Shown here: piece after piece, positions 46,841 through 59,600 of the stretch
Layout: each line of letters begins with the position of its first letter
How positions within the stretch are numbered: position 1 is the stretch's first letter
Source of the DNA: Opisthorchis felineus
Lineage: Eukaryota; Platyhelminthes; Trematoda; Opisthorchiida; Opisthorchiidae
Length of the DNA stretch: 64,000 bases
Assembly (NCBI GenBank): GCA_004794785.1
Contig: SJOL01009975.1
Location: forward strand, 25,987-89,986
Reading direction: 5' to 3'
Position numbers and translations under genes: made by a program
The notes under the pieces: model-generated
Seen by the model: the letters and a program-made list of their open reading frames with translations, nothing else
Told to the model about the DNA's origin: nothing
Database searches by the model: none

Positions 46841-46885
46841 GTTAGCAAACCTCTGGATGTGAAAAAGAAGTTCTCAGCGGTCGAC
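46841..46885 (+). CDS. TRAPPC13: TRAPPC13 micro-exon (SKPLDVKKKF)
   Basis: A 45-base exon between CATTTCCAG and GTGAGT, phase 0 on both sides. It encodes VSKPLDVKKKFSAVD, the counterpart of VLKPLDVKTKFYNAE, a highly conserved linker between the beta-sandwich regions. The length and the exact splice sites make the call firm despite its size. It joins in frame to the next exon. Confidence 0.9.
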
Positions 46886-48732
46886 GTGAGTTTTCGCTTT
46901 CCTACGTGGGTACTATTGTGTCATTGATATTATAATCCTTCTAAAGTTTTTAAATCCACTGCGCAGCTCTTTTAGTGGCGTTGCGCATGAACTGTCTTTT
47001 CTGTTTCAGTTGTATTACCTTTTCAGCCCTTGTCGTCACGCAAAAATATGAACTGAATTACATCATTTTCTTACCTATCACCCCCTCCCCCCCCAAAAAA
47101 AAAACGGTCCAGTCACAATTTCCCAGCCTTTTTATTGGAGTTTTTCTCCGGATACAGTGGTTACTTTTTCATTTGACTCTACAGGGGCTTATTTGCTTAT
47201 CTGTGCCAGCTTTAGCTGCAGGTGTTTGCGGTTTTTAGGCGTGCTTAATGCCATTTAACTGGGAAGTACTAAAGGATGAATCCAGTGCCTTCTTTCTTTG
47301 GTGTGGACTAACCGGAATAAGTGCGCTAGGGATAAAGGAGAACTGTTTACACGATTGTTGTGTGGTAATAAGTCGTAGGTCTATACTGGTGACAGAAGAG
47401 ACAGCGAACGGTTAGTCGAACCTTTTGGGCTTCCTGTGTTGATTAGGGTTTGATTGTTCCGAGCTCGTTCTCAGCCATGCGATTTTCAGTATGTCGTGGG
47501 GTTTGGACATAGTGCGAAAATCCCAACAACGTTGTTTCGCCATCGTTATTCCTCCTATCGGACCGGTTCACGTATGGCTTTTGTTTAAGGCACTGCAAGA
47601 TCTATCCGAATCAGTTACTGGATTGGTCGTCAGCCCATCCTCTAACTGCTCTGAACCCCCATCTGACCGACATTGATGTGTTTGTATAACTACAACCTAG
47701 ATTTACAGAATGTCAAGTAATGTGGCATACAACTACCGAGCATCCGAACTCCCCGTGATTCGGTCCGAAAATAAGGTCACGGTTAGTGGTATTTTTGTCT
47801 CTGTGTGCATTGGTGTGCGTTGACGACCGCCTTCATGGCTTGTCCAACTGCACAATGATCTTTTCCTTTTAGTTCCCGGGCATTCGTCATTTTTCTCTCC
47901 CTAGATTAGGCTATGTTTATTTCGTTTCCGTAGAACGTTGTGTATTCTGTACCGGTTTATGGACGAATTTGATGTTTTACATCCTGGTAGGTCGAATAAT
48001 CATTCTGTTGTAGGTTTTCCGAAAATCCCCGTCTTTGTTTGATCTCTACTTAAGTCGACTGTTTTTTCTTCAAATCTACCCTGAGTAACTTATTGTTTAG
48101 GAATTAGACATGACCGCCGTGCTTCATCACTACCACCTCGACCAGCTACTGGATACAGGTCGGACTTTGAGCGCCACTGTCCGTCCTTTGATTTGGCTGG
48201 TATTTGTTTCGAAACGAGTGGGTGGACATGCTGGTCACTGATATATTGTACGTACGGACTGGCAAACCAAGCAGTGTGCGTCATCCTCAGGCCAAATCGA
48301 CGTTGTTACTTATGGGAAAATGTTGCTTGGAACGGTAGTTTTTCTGAGTATAGAAAGCTTCAGAAAATTTTCGGGCTATACGAGAAATGATGAAATTTCG
48401 GGAACCGCGTGCTTTAAGACATCCGACAAGTTCACTTATCAGCTCCTCATGCTGGTAGATAGGGGGCATGACTTACACGACTTAGTTTTATTTCTCATAA
48501 ATAAGTAACCACTGTCATCTACCTGAAGGTGTGTTTATGTCTGGGACTCGCGAGGTCGATTGCATGCTTCCCGTGTATTGTCTAGGTTTGGTCCACATGA
48601 ATGTTTCATAACATTTGGAGAGAAACTGTTATTGAATAGATCGATCTTCAGGGAGTTGCCAACCCGCTGATCAGTATATGATTATTAAATAATTGTCTTC
48701 TGCTTTATCCTTGACTTGTTCCTTCACTGCAG
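46886..48732 (+). other. TRAPPC13 intron
   Basis: A 1.85-kb GT-AG intron with a poly-C/poly-A tract at 47,081-47,104. No other feature was recognised. Confidence 0.7.
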
Positions 48733-48869
48733 TCGAATGGATGCGTGTTCATGGAGGCCGAAGTACAAAATCTCACATCTGTTCCAATTTACCTGGAGAG
48801 GGTCGTTTTCGAGCCCAGCCCGAATATACGCGTCATGGACTTAAACACAATCGATGATGGAAAATCCAG
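48733..48869 (+). CDS. TRAPPC13: TRAPPC13 exon (FMEAEVQNLTS motif)
   Basis: The exon runs from CTTCACTGCAG to AAATCCAG|GTACCA, entering in phase 0 and leaving in phase 2. It encodes SNGCVFMEAEVQNLTSVPIY then LERVVFEPSPNIRVMDLN, matching vertebrate DEVFLEAQIQNITTSPMFME and the KVSLEPS..YNVTELN segment. This is the second beta-sandwich domain. No unusual features. Confidence 0.92.
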
Positions 48870-51800
48870 GTACCAGTTTTATTTCAATACTTTTTAATCT
48901 ATTTTGGTGACATTTCCTCCGGATTGTTTGCAATGGTATTTTGCTGCCGTCTCGTTGTTCAGTTGAGCTTGTATTCAAAATGTCAAAGTATTTTTCCTCG
49001 TGGCAAACTCGTTGACAACCCACTAATGACTTTGCACTATTTTGGGTTCATCAGATGGGCGTAGCCCCACAATGGAACACAAAATTGGACGTATGCGGAA
49101 TAAAGTGGAAACATCAACTCGCTTTAGCTTGAATTGCTGAGTTAAATTTCAACCCCAATTGCCATGCGGTTATTCCCTGTCACAGTCGATGCGGTCCTGT
49201 TACATCATACTTAAAATGTGTGGTATGCAATATGTAATATTTCGGCAACAGACATCAAACTAAAGTTCGAGCGTTCTTCACAAGTTGACTAGACATGTGG
49301 TTGATCATTGGCGGCGGGAGAGCGGCACAGAGGGAAACTGGCCGTAGAAACCTGTCCTTGCTATCCTGACCAGTCACTTGATGTATAAAATAGCAGCTGC
49401 TGTTAAACTTTTGCCTCTTGGACAGGTGAATGGCAGTCGCTGCTAATCTGGCGCTGGTTCATCCGGGTTTAACGATAGGCGCATCACAAATTTTGTGGTT
49501 AGATTCACAATAAAGCGTATTTGTTTGAGATGTGAGTATTTTCGAACCATGATAAACCAATCACTCAAAGGATGGTAGAATGTACTTTGTCTCTGGTCTT
49601 ATGGTTGGTTCGGATCACTTCCCGGGCTTAGTAATTGTGCTGGTAACCGGGCTCGAGCTAGCGCTCAAGGGAGAGAAATTATGGTGTTTCCGCTGTATAT
49701 TGCACCGTCCATATAGGTATTCCTGCTTGAACGTGAATTCGAGTTTCGTGTAAGCTTGTTCGCTTGCACTTAAAAATGACGGAAATTAGTAAGATTTCTT
49801 GGTAAGAAAAGGGTACTTTACAGTTTACTTAATCCCATGGAAATACCGAGTTTATCTGTCTAATGTGGCTTATGATGAATGTCCGCCATGTAGGTGGATG
49901 TGAATGAACCGTATGAAGCATTATTAATGTCAAGGTGTACGCAACCTTGGAAAACCTTGTTTGGGCTGGAGATTCTCTCAACTGCTGTCCAAGTTAGACA
50001 ATAAAACGCATATTCTCTGTTATTGGAAGCATTATTCAAAAGCTTCGTTTGGGACGACAATTGTCAGCCGACATTTTAGCATCAACGTTCTCAATCGTCT
50101 GCTGCTCGCGGAGTATTGTTAGTTCCATAGGCATTTTCATCGTTTATTTCATTATCTTTGCTCACAGTCACAATATAAAAATCCACCCAACAAATCACAC
50201 GAGAAGACAAACTTCGTTGAGTTTTTATCCCGTTGCCTGCTTATTCAAAATGATCGACTTACAGCGGAAAAGTGCATTTGGTTGGTTCACCTACGGATTA
50301 CTTCCGTTCACTATTTTATTTTGTACCTCTGATGCTGTAAAGTGTCGAAGCGAACTGTTGGCATTCGGCAAACTTCGTCTTCTTGCTGAAGTTGTCAAAC
50401 GGACTAGAGCGAAACTGTTTCACATTCCTTAAAAGAATCGGTCTTGTTCATTCATTTCCTTCCACTGCAGATGGAGTATTCAGTTCCATACTCTCAGCAA
50501 GCCTCTGATCGTGTTATAAAAAGCTCTCAACGGAAGCATACCCCAGAACGGTGGTTAATTCCCAGGACAGTCCATAACAAGCATTTCATGCCAGACTTCT
50601 CTGGTTTATCAAATGTTTGATATGAAGCAATGACCGAAATTGACAACGTTTTTACCTAGACTGGGGGGTAAACTAGGCAGCGCAATACCGAGTATTTTAT
50701 TCAAAAATAATTTGTGTAGACTATCGCAAGTTTCCATATTATTCCAATCCCATACACTACCCGTGAGTGGAAAGGTTCAAAACTTCTTTTTCCCTTGGTG
50801 ACTTTTCTTCCTGGGGATTTGTATTGCCATCGAAATTCCACCGCAGTGTTGATTTGTACGTCAACTCTGCCAACAGCAGTAATAACGAAGCAGTGCTTTC
50901 GTGGAGCAGCCATCTCCTGGTGTGTCCTTGCAGTTTCTCTCTAAAGACGAGCAAAACAATGACGTGGTTCGAAGCAGTATATTTTGCTATTCGAGAGAAA
51001 TACGACTGATGTACCATAACCGACTTTTATGAAGTTCGAAAGGCGATCTTAGAAAAAAAATTGTGGTCGAACAGGTTGGCATCTTATGCATAAGTGAATT
51101 TCATGAGAACACCTGAAGCTCAAAAACAGCAAAATCAGTCGCAGCACCCTGCAGTAGTGTCCAAAGGCATCCCAATATAATAGATTTTTACATATTTTTC
51201 TCATTCGTGTGTCACCAGTTTCCTCGCCCGCCCCGAGGGAATTTCCATGGGGTAATATATGAGTGTTAAAGTTGAAAGATGGACAAAAATCTTTTCCTCT
51301 CCTTTGCTCGCTAACTGGGTAACATTCGTAGAGGTGTGCTTTCATTTTCTCGCGGTTGAACTTTAGGATGGTTTTTAATAAACGGCTATTGTTGGCACAA
51401 ATGCCTCACTAGTTGGCTTTGATCATTCACTCCACTGCGTTGTGTTTTATCAAACGGACTGTTATTTTTCACGTAACCGCGTTGCCCCTTTCACTTTAAC
51501 CTTTTTCACGGGGAATGCATCTCGTCACTTTTGTAAAAGTGTCCTTATACATGTCGTATGAACATCACTCCGCGTCAGGCTAAGATCTGACTGATGTACA
51601 CTGTTTTGAGTTTGATACCTCTGTGGATGCATCTTAAAGGGATCCCGATTTCCATCTAAACACCTTGAGTTTCCTGTTGGTTCACCTTGGGTATTTCATT
51701 GAGACATTTTGCATATTTGTTTTAATATAGAAAGGTATGGCTATTTATGTTTCGTTATTAAATGGACCGACGTGTTCTGTGTATGACGGATTCGATTGCA

Positions 51801-52356
51801 TTCTGCAAGACAAGGGGGGGGGAATTTCATCGCACACACGTACATCAGTAATCCTCCATGTACTGAACCGGGTCATAAACATGTGTTCTGTTGATATTGC
51901 TCATCCATTCTTTGATTGTTTTGATAATGAGCTGAATAATTAGAATCTGACAGCCAGTCTTTCTCGTTTTTGGAGGTGATGAGATATCGGGTATCTTCTC
52001 AGTTGATTTTTTGATGACTAAGCTCAAAGGTGCAGAAATGTAGTTGGAACTGAAATACTACCCAGCTTGGCATTGTGACTGTGAACAAAAAAATAGACTT
52101 GTCCTCTAATTTCTGCGCTGGTTGCTTTAGCTACTCGACTTTGAACGAACCAGTTTTTTTGTCACTTATTAATTTTCTACTGGTGCCGGTCTACACTAAT
52201 CATTCTTTGTGGTTTGCCAAATGCATGCTTGCTTTCTTAACCGTTTTTAGCGCTTTTGGCTTTTGACATCCACGAGTTTATCCTGTCGATAAACTGGCAT
52301 TTTTTGTTACATTCAGTAGTGCTCTTGAGCGTCTTGCATTCCGTCCTGTTTCACAG
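48870..52356 (+). other. TRAPPC13 intron
   Basis: A 3.5-kb GT-AG intron in phase 2. No repeat or coding content could be identified; the open frames inside (50,049-50,432 plus and others) are uncharacterised. Confidence 0.6.
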
Positions 52357-52639
52357 TGTACCGACTTGCGGTGATCTACGATGCCTTCGCGCCCACGATA
52401 TTCAGCAGTTTTTGTACAAACTGATTCCTGACTCAAGCCTGTTGGCCAAATCACCAGGTCAAAGAATGTCAATCCGGAGTACGCAAGGGGGTCAAGTTCG
52501 ACAGGCAGTCCCTTCCGGGTCCGTCACAACCTCACAGCTACAACAACAACAGCCACTTTCGGCCGGTCGACTGGATATCACCTGGCGTTCAACTATGGGT
52601 GAGCGTGGTCGCCTGCAAACAAGTTCACTGAAATACGAG
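52357..52639 (+). CDS. TRAPPC13: TRAPPC13 exon (GERGRLQTS motif)
   Basis: The exon begins after CCTGTTTCACAG, completing the codon split at the previous donor (AG|T), and ends LKYE before GTATGG in phase 0. It reads LRAHDIQQFLYKLIP, then a Gln/Ser-rich insertion with QLQQQQ, then [20 protein letters not shown] followed by SSLKYE. Vertebrate counterparts are LQPMDTRQYLYCLKP and [20 protein letters not shown]. The GERGRLQTS block is diagnostic of the family. The insertion of about 25 residues is fluke-specific as far as can be judged by eye. Confidence 0.93.
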
Positions 52640-55600
52640 GTATGGATAGGTATTTAGTCAGGGTAGAATAAGATGGTTAGGCAGTTAGGGCATGTAGCTT
52701 AACCTTTTTACTTTCCCACATTTTATGGGCACACCTGGTGTGAATAATAAACGTTATAGGCGTTAATACTTATCGCTCTTTTGTGTTTCATTGCTTCCAA
52801 TAGTTACAGCGGGTCGGTTTCCCAGGTGTTAATAGCGTGGAAGTGCCTCATTCTTGAAACTATCATGTCTGTACCGAATCTCCCATTTCCTCGACAAAGG
52901 TGTGATAACTTGTGACTGTGCGCGCTGCCAGCTGGGTTGGCCATTTTGTTACCGTTTCCGATTGATTTTCTGAAGCCATTGTGAGTTCAGTCAAATGTGA
53001 CTTTTTGGTTTGTAAGTGTGCGTAAAGGCAACCCGTAATGGTGAATCGTTGATAGTCTTACTCACTGGCTGACTGTCGACGTAACTCGTGTCTTAGGGGT
53101 TCCGTCCACCCGGTGCTCGCCACTTTATTTTTACGGACTCATACTTGTCTATCAGTGTTTTTTTACTTTTAGAAAACGCACTGACTATTGTCTGGCACTG
53201 CTTTAAGAAACCCATCTACTTTTTTGGATTTTCCTGATTGATGCAGCTTTTTTCTATAAACTGCGAGACAACTTGTCTTAGTTGCTTTGTCTCCAGTCAC
53301 GACTAGTTGTATGTAAGTTTCTGTCTGGATTAGAGACCTGCCAAAGCGGATTGGTACTCTTCTAGCGCCCTTTTTTGTCTTTTATCATAACCTGTCTGAT
53401 AGTTTTACTGATATAGCAACGACTGTTGTATTTTGATTTGTAAACTTCGTACGTCGAGATCAATCGAAACTCTCCGATGGCCCTCTGCTCGTTTCTGTCT
53501 ATCCAGGACTCGTCGGGTAAGGGCACAGTGCCTTCTTGTGACAGGGTCTAAACAAACCTGAAAGTTTGAACATGACTACGCAGATGCGAGTCATGAGGTA
53601 AATAATGTCCACTTTGTTTACAGTAAATGACTTACAACAACAACAAGCAAGTGTACGCGGATCATTCAGTTTGAACGGTTTTTCGGTGTCCAAACGTAAG
53701 CAGGGGCACGTTTATGATCAGTCAAAGATGGGACTGCCCAGATGTCAAGAGAGATGACAAGTATATTCCAGCCAAAATAGGCACTTTATCTAGAAGTATT
53801 TGGTAAGTTATTCATACTGCCAAATAGACAGCTGTACGTTGAAAAAGTTACATTAGAGACAGGGTGAGGTGTGACTATCATGTTACCTGGTGCCTAAATT
53901 GAATCTGAATTGGGAATTTAGATGTCGCGCATGATTTCGGAGTGAACGCATTAAAAACACTTGGAGAATACTGTCAAGGCCCCGAATTGGTCAGTAACGG
54001 GCTTTTTATTACAGTGAAAGGGTTGGATATACGGCGAAACTTGGGAGCTACACGTCCGCAGGATTTAATGAAAATGTGCTAAGTATGTTAACAATCACCC
54101 GTTAAGTAGGATGGTGTTAGTGGTAGACTTAACTGAATCTCTTGCTTGTGGGATGCTTCGAGGGAATTTCACGACATGAGGTCATTTCTTCAATTTCATA
54201 TAAAAGGTGATTTCGAATACCCCGAAGTACGCATTTATGCTTTAGACTGACCCTAACGGCGTTTCCGACTCGTATGACCCGCAGCATGATGCACTGGGAA
54301 TTCGATGGGTAACAAATCAAATTCGATTGTATCCCGTGTCATATGTGGAAAATTTGAGTGTCGTGCGTGGGATGAAGGCCGAGAAAATCGCTGGAAAGCT
54401 GGTGACGTTTCGCACATCATGCCATTCGTGCTCTCATTACTACTCTGCGGCGTGGCCGTCTGGCAGACCACACATGAGTTTTTGTCAACCAGAGTGGGCC
54501 AGCAATCACCACTTCACGGAGTTTTTGGTACAGGCATGGTCTTTTGTGCGGTCCGTCACGTTGCCCAGCCCCATCTTATCCCACTTCTAGCAACCTGGGA
54601 TATAATTACCTATTATCCTACTTGGTTGAGGTATTTTTCCAGGACATTAAATAGCCCGTTGGTCTATCTCTCATATCATCTTCCCAAGCTGATCAGATAA
54701 CATTGTGAACTGTTAAAGCGATTGTTCTAAGTGGGACAAAATTTCACTTTCGCTTTTTTCCGGGATACCGGGGTACAGATCACGATTTAAGTTATAAATT
54801 CAGGAACCTCGTGTGATATCTCCGTTTGCCTTTGCGTGTACAGTCAGTGTTCCAAAATAATATGAATGTTAACCAAGCTTGACCTGTACAAGAGTTGTAG
54901 CCTTCAATTTAACTCTGTCGGTAGCTAAGCTCTTCCCAGAAGTGAATAGCTTCGCGAGTTTTCCGTTCGCCGTCCATTTGATGGCCACCACACTTGTGGC
55001 TGCGTAAGCTTACCGCGCAGTTCAACTAATGCACGTGAATTCATGCAACATTGAGACGTTTACATCCTCCGGTGAGGTGGGATATGTTGTTTCAAAGTGT
55101 CCGCTCAAATCAGGCGAATGTGCTACATTTGTTTTTATCCTAGTTGCTTAGAAATGGGTGGAAACGCAGACTGGAATTCCATATCCAGCTGACGTCAGTC
55201 GTTGATGTTGATGACTAAGCGGGTGTGGCGACTATTGTCCGAACGAAGCGGAGGGAACTAGTAACAATGACTGTCCGCATCAGAAAAGTTTTGACCAACC
55301 AATAGTGATGGGAGACATTGGGCAGGGCGGAAATGCATGTCATCGGCAATACACTTGTACAGGGCGACCTTAGTAGGTGTGTGGCACCTTTGATAATCCC
55401 GTTGTTCATTTTGAGCAACAACCAGTTTAAAGACATCTGTAGCATCAGCTAAATTGAATTGAAGTGATTTGTGGGCTCAATGACCGCCCAAGACAAACAT
55501 CAGACCTGACCTTGTTGGGCCTCCGAGGCAAACTGTTATCCATGGTCTGTGCAGTTGCTTTCATCATCCACATTGAGGTTAAGCCAGTTGTGCATACTTG

Positions 55601-55691
55601 CACCCCATTTCAGCTCACTTAGCCACTAATGCATCTTTCACATCTTCTGCGTCTCTTTTATGTTGTTTACTGTTTCTCATTAATTTCTAAG
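52640..55691 (+). other. TRAPPC13 intron
   Basis: A 3.05-kb GT-AG intron in phase 0. The open frames near 54.3-54.7 kb on both strands have no recognisable domain and no conserved splice context. Confidence 0.6.
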
Positions 55692-55792
55692 CTTCCACAT
55701 CTGGGAGACTTACAACTAAAAGCGTTGAACCTTCCAGCCACGGTGCAAATGGAACAGCCATTCCAAATCACGTTGGAGTTAACAAACCGAAG
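55692..55792 (+). CDS. TRAPPC13: TRAPPC13 exon (third domain start)
   Basis: The exon runs from ATTAATTTCTAAG to AACCGAAG|GTATGT, entering in phase 0 and leaving in phase 2. It encodes LPHLGDLQLKALNLPATVQM then EQPFQITLELTNR, the counterpart of APGYGDVRLSLEAIP and EEPFHITCKITN. The remaining C-terminal part (about 80-90 residues in vertebrates) was not found downstream. Confidence 0.88.
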
Positions 55793-57599
55793 GTATGTCT
55801 TCAATAGTGCTTCTTTTTTAATCAACGTGTTGCATCGTGTTGCATCCCCTGAACGACGTTAAACGATTTCGGTGCACTCCTGATTGGTGTTAACGTTTAC
55901 TTCCGAGCTCGTTGATACCCTGGCGCCTATCGTTTCCGATAGAGTAATCTCTGATACTTTTGATGTATCATTTCGTCGGTATTCGACGCCGGTGTCCAGG
56001 GGTTAAATTTTTGCGCTGTAATTAACCCAAAGATAACAAGATAATCCACTCCGAAGAGATTCCTTCTCATGTACTTTTCCGTTGAATTCCCCATGCACAA
56101 CGGCAATTTTCGGTGCACTTGTTTTCGTCAATCAGAACTGCTTCGCCATCAAGCATCAGTTTGCTTCACTTCACACACCTGCCGAACTGCCTTGTGGTGA
56201 TTGATATTATACCAAAACTACCTCAGCTCCTCGATGAGAGGGGCGCCTGGTTGTTATGGTCTTTAGGAATGTCATCCTGTAAATGCAGTTCTGGGTGACA
56301 TTTTCTGTCCTACGGCGAATGAATTGTGACTTATTGATGTTGTTCAGTCACTTGTTGTCACTCCACGTCCATGAAGCGGGGAAGAAAGAAGTGTGCAATG
56401 CCAATTACTTGCTTTTTGAATCGCAGGCAACTATTGACAATAAACTGTTTCCCTGGTTGAACTTTGCAACCGACGCTTACCACTGCCTGGAATTCAGAAA
56501 TAAATGGACCTGTAAATTGTGAGCTCATAACTCAGTACTTCAATTGGAACATCCTCTGTTGCGTCTGCTAGGCCTATCGCCCATCGGTATTAATTTGTTT
56601 CCCGCAACTTTAGAATTGCATGTGGTCGCACAAAACCTTGGTGTCACTGCTGACTATGGGAAGTATAACAGCTCTATTATTAAATCGGTTCCGACATTAA
56701 TGTGCGAATTTAGGACGCCATTAGTGTGCCTGTATTTATGTTGCGATGCTGACAATATTCTGCAACTGAATCTGTCGCGTGGGACCCGTCTCAACATTTG
56801 GTTACGCTGATTAGTAAGATGCTGGTGAATTTTCCTTGACGCGTGCTATTACTTAGAGCGATATTAGCTGCTTTCTTACTTATGGGCAGTATGCGTTATC
56901 AAGCCCATTTAGTGGTTGTTGATGTTTAGAGAAAATGAGAGAAATCAGGACATTTGTGTCACGTGTATTTTGAGGTGGTCAGCACCGTGGTTATTCGGTT
57001 GATAGTTTACAAACCAGTTGTTTTCATTGGAGGGACTTTTCCATTTTGGGACGCTGACAGATCTCAGGTAGATGTTATAAGGACAGTATGGTCTGAAGCA
57101 ACATGTGCACCGTCCAGTGCTGTATCACAGATATTCGTTCGGGTTCTAATAGGTCTTTCCCACGTTATCCGACTTACGCCAGTTATTATTCGCAGCACAA
57201 ATCCCAAATGATGCTGCTTCACTGTCGTACATAGTCCAGTGCTGGTTGCTTCAGATGATGACACCTCTCGTCCACGCTCCAATAAACCACTGAACTCCGT
57301 AACCTCTTCAGGACGTGGCTGGCCGGTTGATTGCATTTTGACGTCTGAGAGAACAGTCTACTCAAACTGTGAGCCTTCCAGACATGGCCTTATCTGCATC
57401 GCTTTGCCGACGAGAAAACACGCCTTTCACGTTGAAAAAGGAGGCCTCAATTTCAAGGCAAACTACTGATTTTCATAGTTTTCGAACAAATGGCCTATTC
57501 CGGTGGAGAAATTTATCAATGGCGTCACTGTTTCCCCAAATTCACTAGTAAAGGACATTTAAGTTTTCGAACAGCATTTGTGCTACTTGAGTCTTCCTA
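55793..57599. other. unassigned sequence downstream of the last TRAPPC13 exon found
   Basis: The C-terminal TRAPPC13 exon(s), entering in phase 2, should lie here or further on. A frame after the acceptor-like CGTCAATCAG at about 56,147 has the right phase but no visible similarity to the family, so it was not called. Nothing else was recognised. Confidence 0.4.
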
Positions 57600-58620
57600 A
57601 CCTGATTTATCAAGGATCAAAATACTCCCGGGTCGTTTTCTCACAGTCATTGAGTACGCCGAAGATATTTTTCTTCTTGTATCAGACCCTTTAGTAATGC
57701 AAAATATTTTAAATAACCCAATTAATTCGACTGCACAGTTCGATGTGCTTTTCGCTCCTGTAAGGTGCTGCTACAAGATTGGGTGGGATCAAGCCTAAGC
57801 CTCATGCTGTCAGGTCAACCGATCGATGTGTTGGATAAGTTGGTGTATCTGAGCAGCTTCATGAATCCCGGTGAATTGGCAAACGATGAAATCACTATCC
57901 AAATTGCGAACGCCAAGACAGCGTTTGCCAACCTCCGATGTTTCAGGCGCCGACGTGACATCAGTTTGACTGTCAAGGGTAGAGTGTATAGTGCCGCGGT
58001 CCGATGTGCCCCTTGTGGGTTAGAGACGTGGCCTGTGGAAGACCTTTGAAAGCTCTCTGTGTCTGAGCATCGGCGTCTCCTGAACGTTGCACGTGTTTGG
58101 TGGAGATATCAGTAACGCTGAAGTACACCAGATTGTTTTAGGGGAAGTTCACTCTCGATAGGTCAGCTGGTCATTCCCCACAGTTTACACTCGTTAGGCC
58201 ACGTACTTATGCCATACTCGCCCAGCCTTTTATGGGATGGAGACGACCCAGGGTGGTAAGTCCAAGGGTTGGCAACGAAGCATAAGCATCCCTACCAGCC
58301 AACTCAGTTACGTTAGCAACTGCCATCCCACCGGATGGGGACCGCGGCACGAGACAAATCAATGGTTAGTGACCCCGACAGATACGGCAGTGTCATGCAG
58401 CCAATGACTATCTTGCATCAAATCTATCGCCTTCACTGCACAGCTCTCACTCCTTGTCATACCGGACAAATAGCACTACTCGATATCAATTTACCGGTTG
58501 GACCATCGCCTCCGACGCGTGGTTCACATACTTTTTCCTCTTATGTTCGCTGAGCAAAGCTGTGGCATCTGAAACCACTTGGCTTCGGTAGACGGTTTTT
58601 AACTGAAAAACTGAAATGAA
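57600..58620 (+). mobile_element. LINE 3' fragment, copy F (subfamily of copy C)
   Basis: Motifs in order: FLTVIEYAEDIFLLVSDP-like remnant (about 57,640-57,690), CKVLLQDWVGSS (about 57,760-57,790), DKLVYLSSFMNPGEL (about 57,830-57,880), AKTAFANLRCFRRRRDISLT followed by VKGRVYSAAVRC (about 57,910-58,000). The C-terminal end near 58,310-58,560 includes NCHPTGWGPRHETNQW and the tail HCTALTPCHTGQIALLDI. The catalytic box reads YAED, not YADD. Its tail matches the antisense copy at 32.64-32.76 kb. It is 5'-truncated and frameshifted. Confidence 0.8.
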
Positions 58621-59600
58621 CTGAACTAACTTGCAATTTTTATAGTATTATACGATTTCATGCTGCCATTACGGTGAGATTGCAATTTAGAATCGAGTCA
58701 ACTATGTCAAAATTCGACTAATGGCTGCCTCGCAAACCGAGGGTTGCGCTGGGCAGTCATACTGTTCGTTTGTCTACGCCTACAATTAGCCATTAGGATG
58801 GAATCTAGACACGGATCTCGCGTCGCCAGTCGCTCTTACCTGCCCTGCCTATCCCTTGGCGAAAATTCGAGCACACCTCAATCAGAGAAGCTGAGTGCAT
58901 CTAAAAAAGCGCAATAATGTGTCGATATCAGTTAGTTTTCCCGCCCGTGTATATTCCATTGGTTCCTGCTTCAACAAGTTAGCCTATTTTATTTAGAACC
59001 GAGCCAAGCACCACCAAGTACAACCGCAGCCACTTTAGAGCAACAAAACAAATGAATTCACCAGAAATAAAAGAAGTCAGTTTAGAGAAGGTGACGTTAT
59101 AAGGACGACTGAGAGGCATGTGCATAAAAAAATGTGCTATGAGGTTGTCGTAAGTAAATGCTGGCACAAAGACTTGAACATTGAACAGATGTTGAATGCT
59201 GAAATAGATTGTTTAGAGCAACATGCAGGAGAGTAACTAGCATCCATTAGAATTCGCCAGTACAGATCACATAATGAATTAGTAAAGGTCAGTACTGGAT
59301 GAACCATTGACTTTTTAACGCACGTCTTTCTTTAACGCTAGGAGTATGAAATGGGGAATAGTGCAACCAATGAACAAGAATGCGCGAGAATACAAACTTG
59401 AGAATAAATTGATGCGTAACAGGTAGATACATCATAACCTTATGGAGTACTGATTCTACATGCTTGGACCAAGAGGGCTTTCAGGTAAAATCATCTAATT
59501 AACTGACAGAATGAGGTTTCGGAATAGATTGGTTGGTGGCAGTAAGTATGTGTGCGTCGTCATCATTTACGGACTCACGGCGAGAAGTCCAAATAATATT
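58621..59600. other. unassigned stretch
   Basis: AT-leaning sequence with no recognised feature. Confidence 0.4.

Larger units (their letters stand above)
24445..55792 (+). other. TRAPPC13: TRAPPC13 gene locus (partial gene model)
   Basis: Seven plus-strand exons were found: 24445-24751, 29538-29622, 37383-37622, 46841-46885, 48733-48869, 52357-52639 and 55692-55792. Wherever two neighbours should join directly the phases agree. TRAPPC13 is a subunit of the TRAPP II/III-type vesicle-tethering complexes that act with Rab GTPases at the Golgi and in autophagy (family knowledge). Four parts are missing: the first coding exon, a small exon before 37,383 (enters phase 0, leaves phase 1), a small exon before 46,841 (enters phase 1, leaves phase 0), and the C-terminal exon(s) after 55,792. 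Introns run from 1.8 to 9.2 kb. Identification is by memory of the vertebrate protein. Confidence 0.88.

Noticed and set aside
47285..47335. A frame with LWCGLTGISALG resembling the WCGISGRQLG block of the TRAPPC13 C-terminus.
   Set aside because: It lies between exons that encode earlier parts of the protein, so the order is wrong. Similarity is short and likely chance.
56148..56298. A possible C-terminal TRAPPC13 exon after an acceptor-like site, in the correct phase 2.
   Set aside because: The translation (TASPSSISLLHFTHLP and on) has no visible similarity to the family's C-terminus and stops after about 55 codons.
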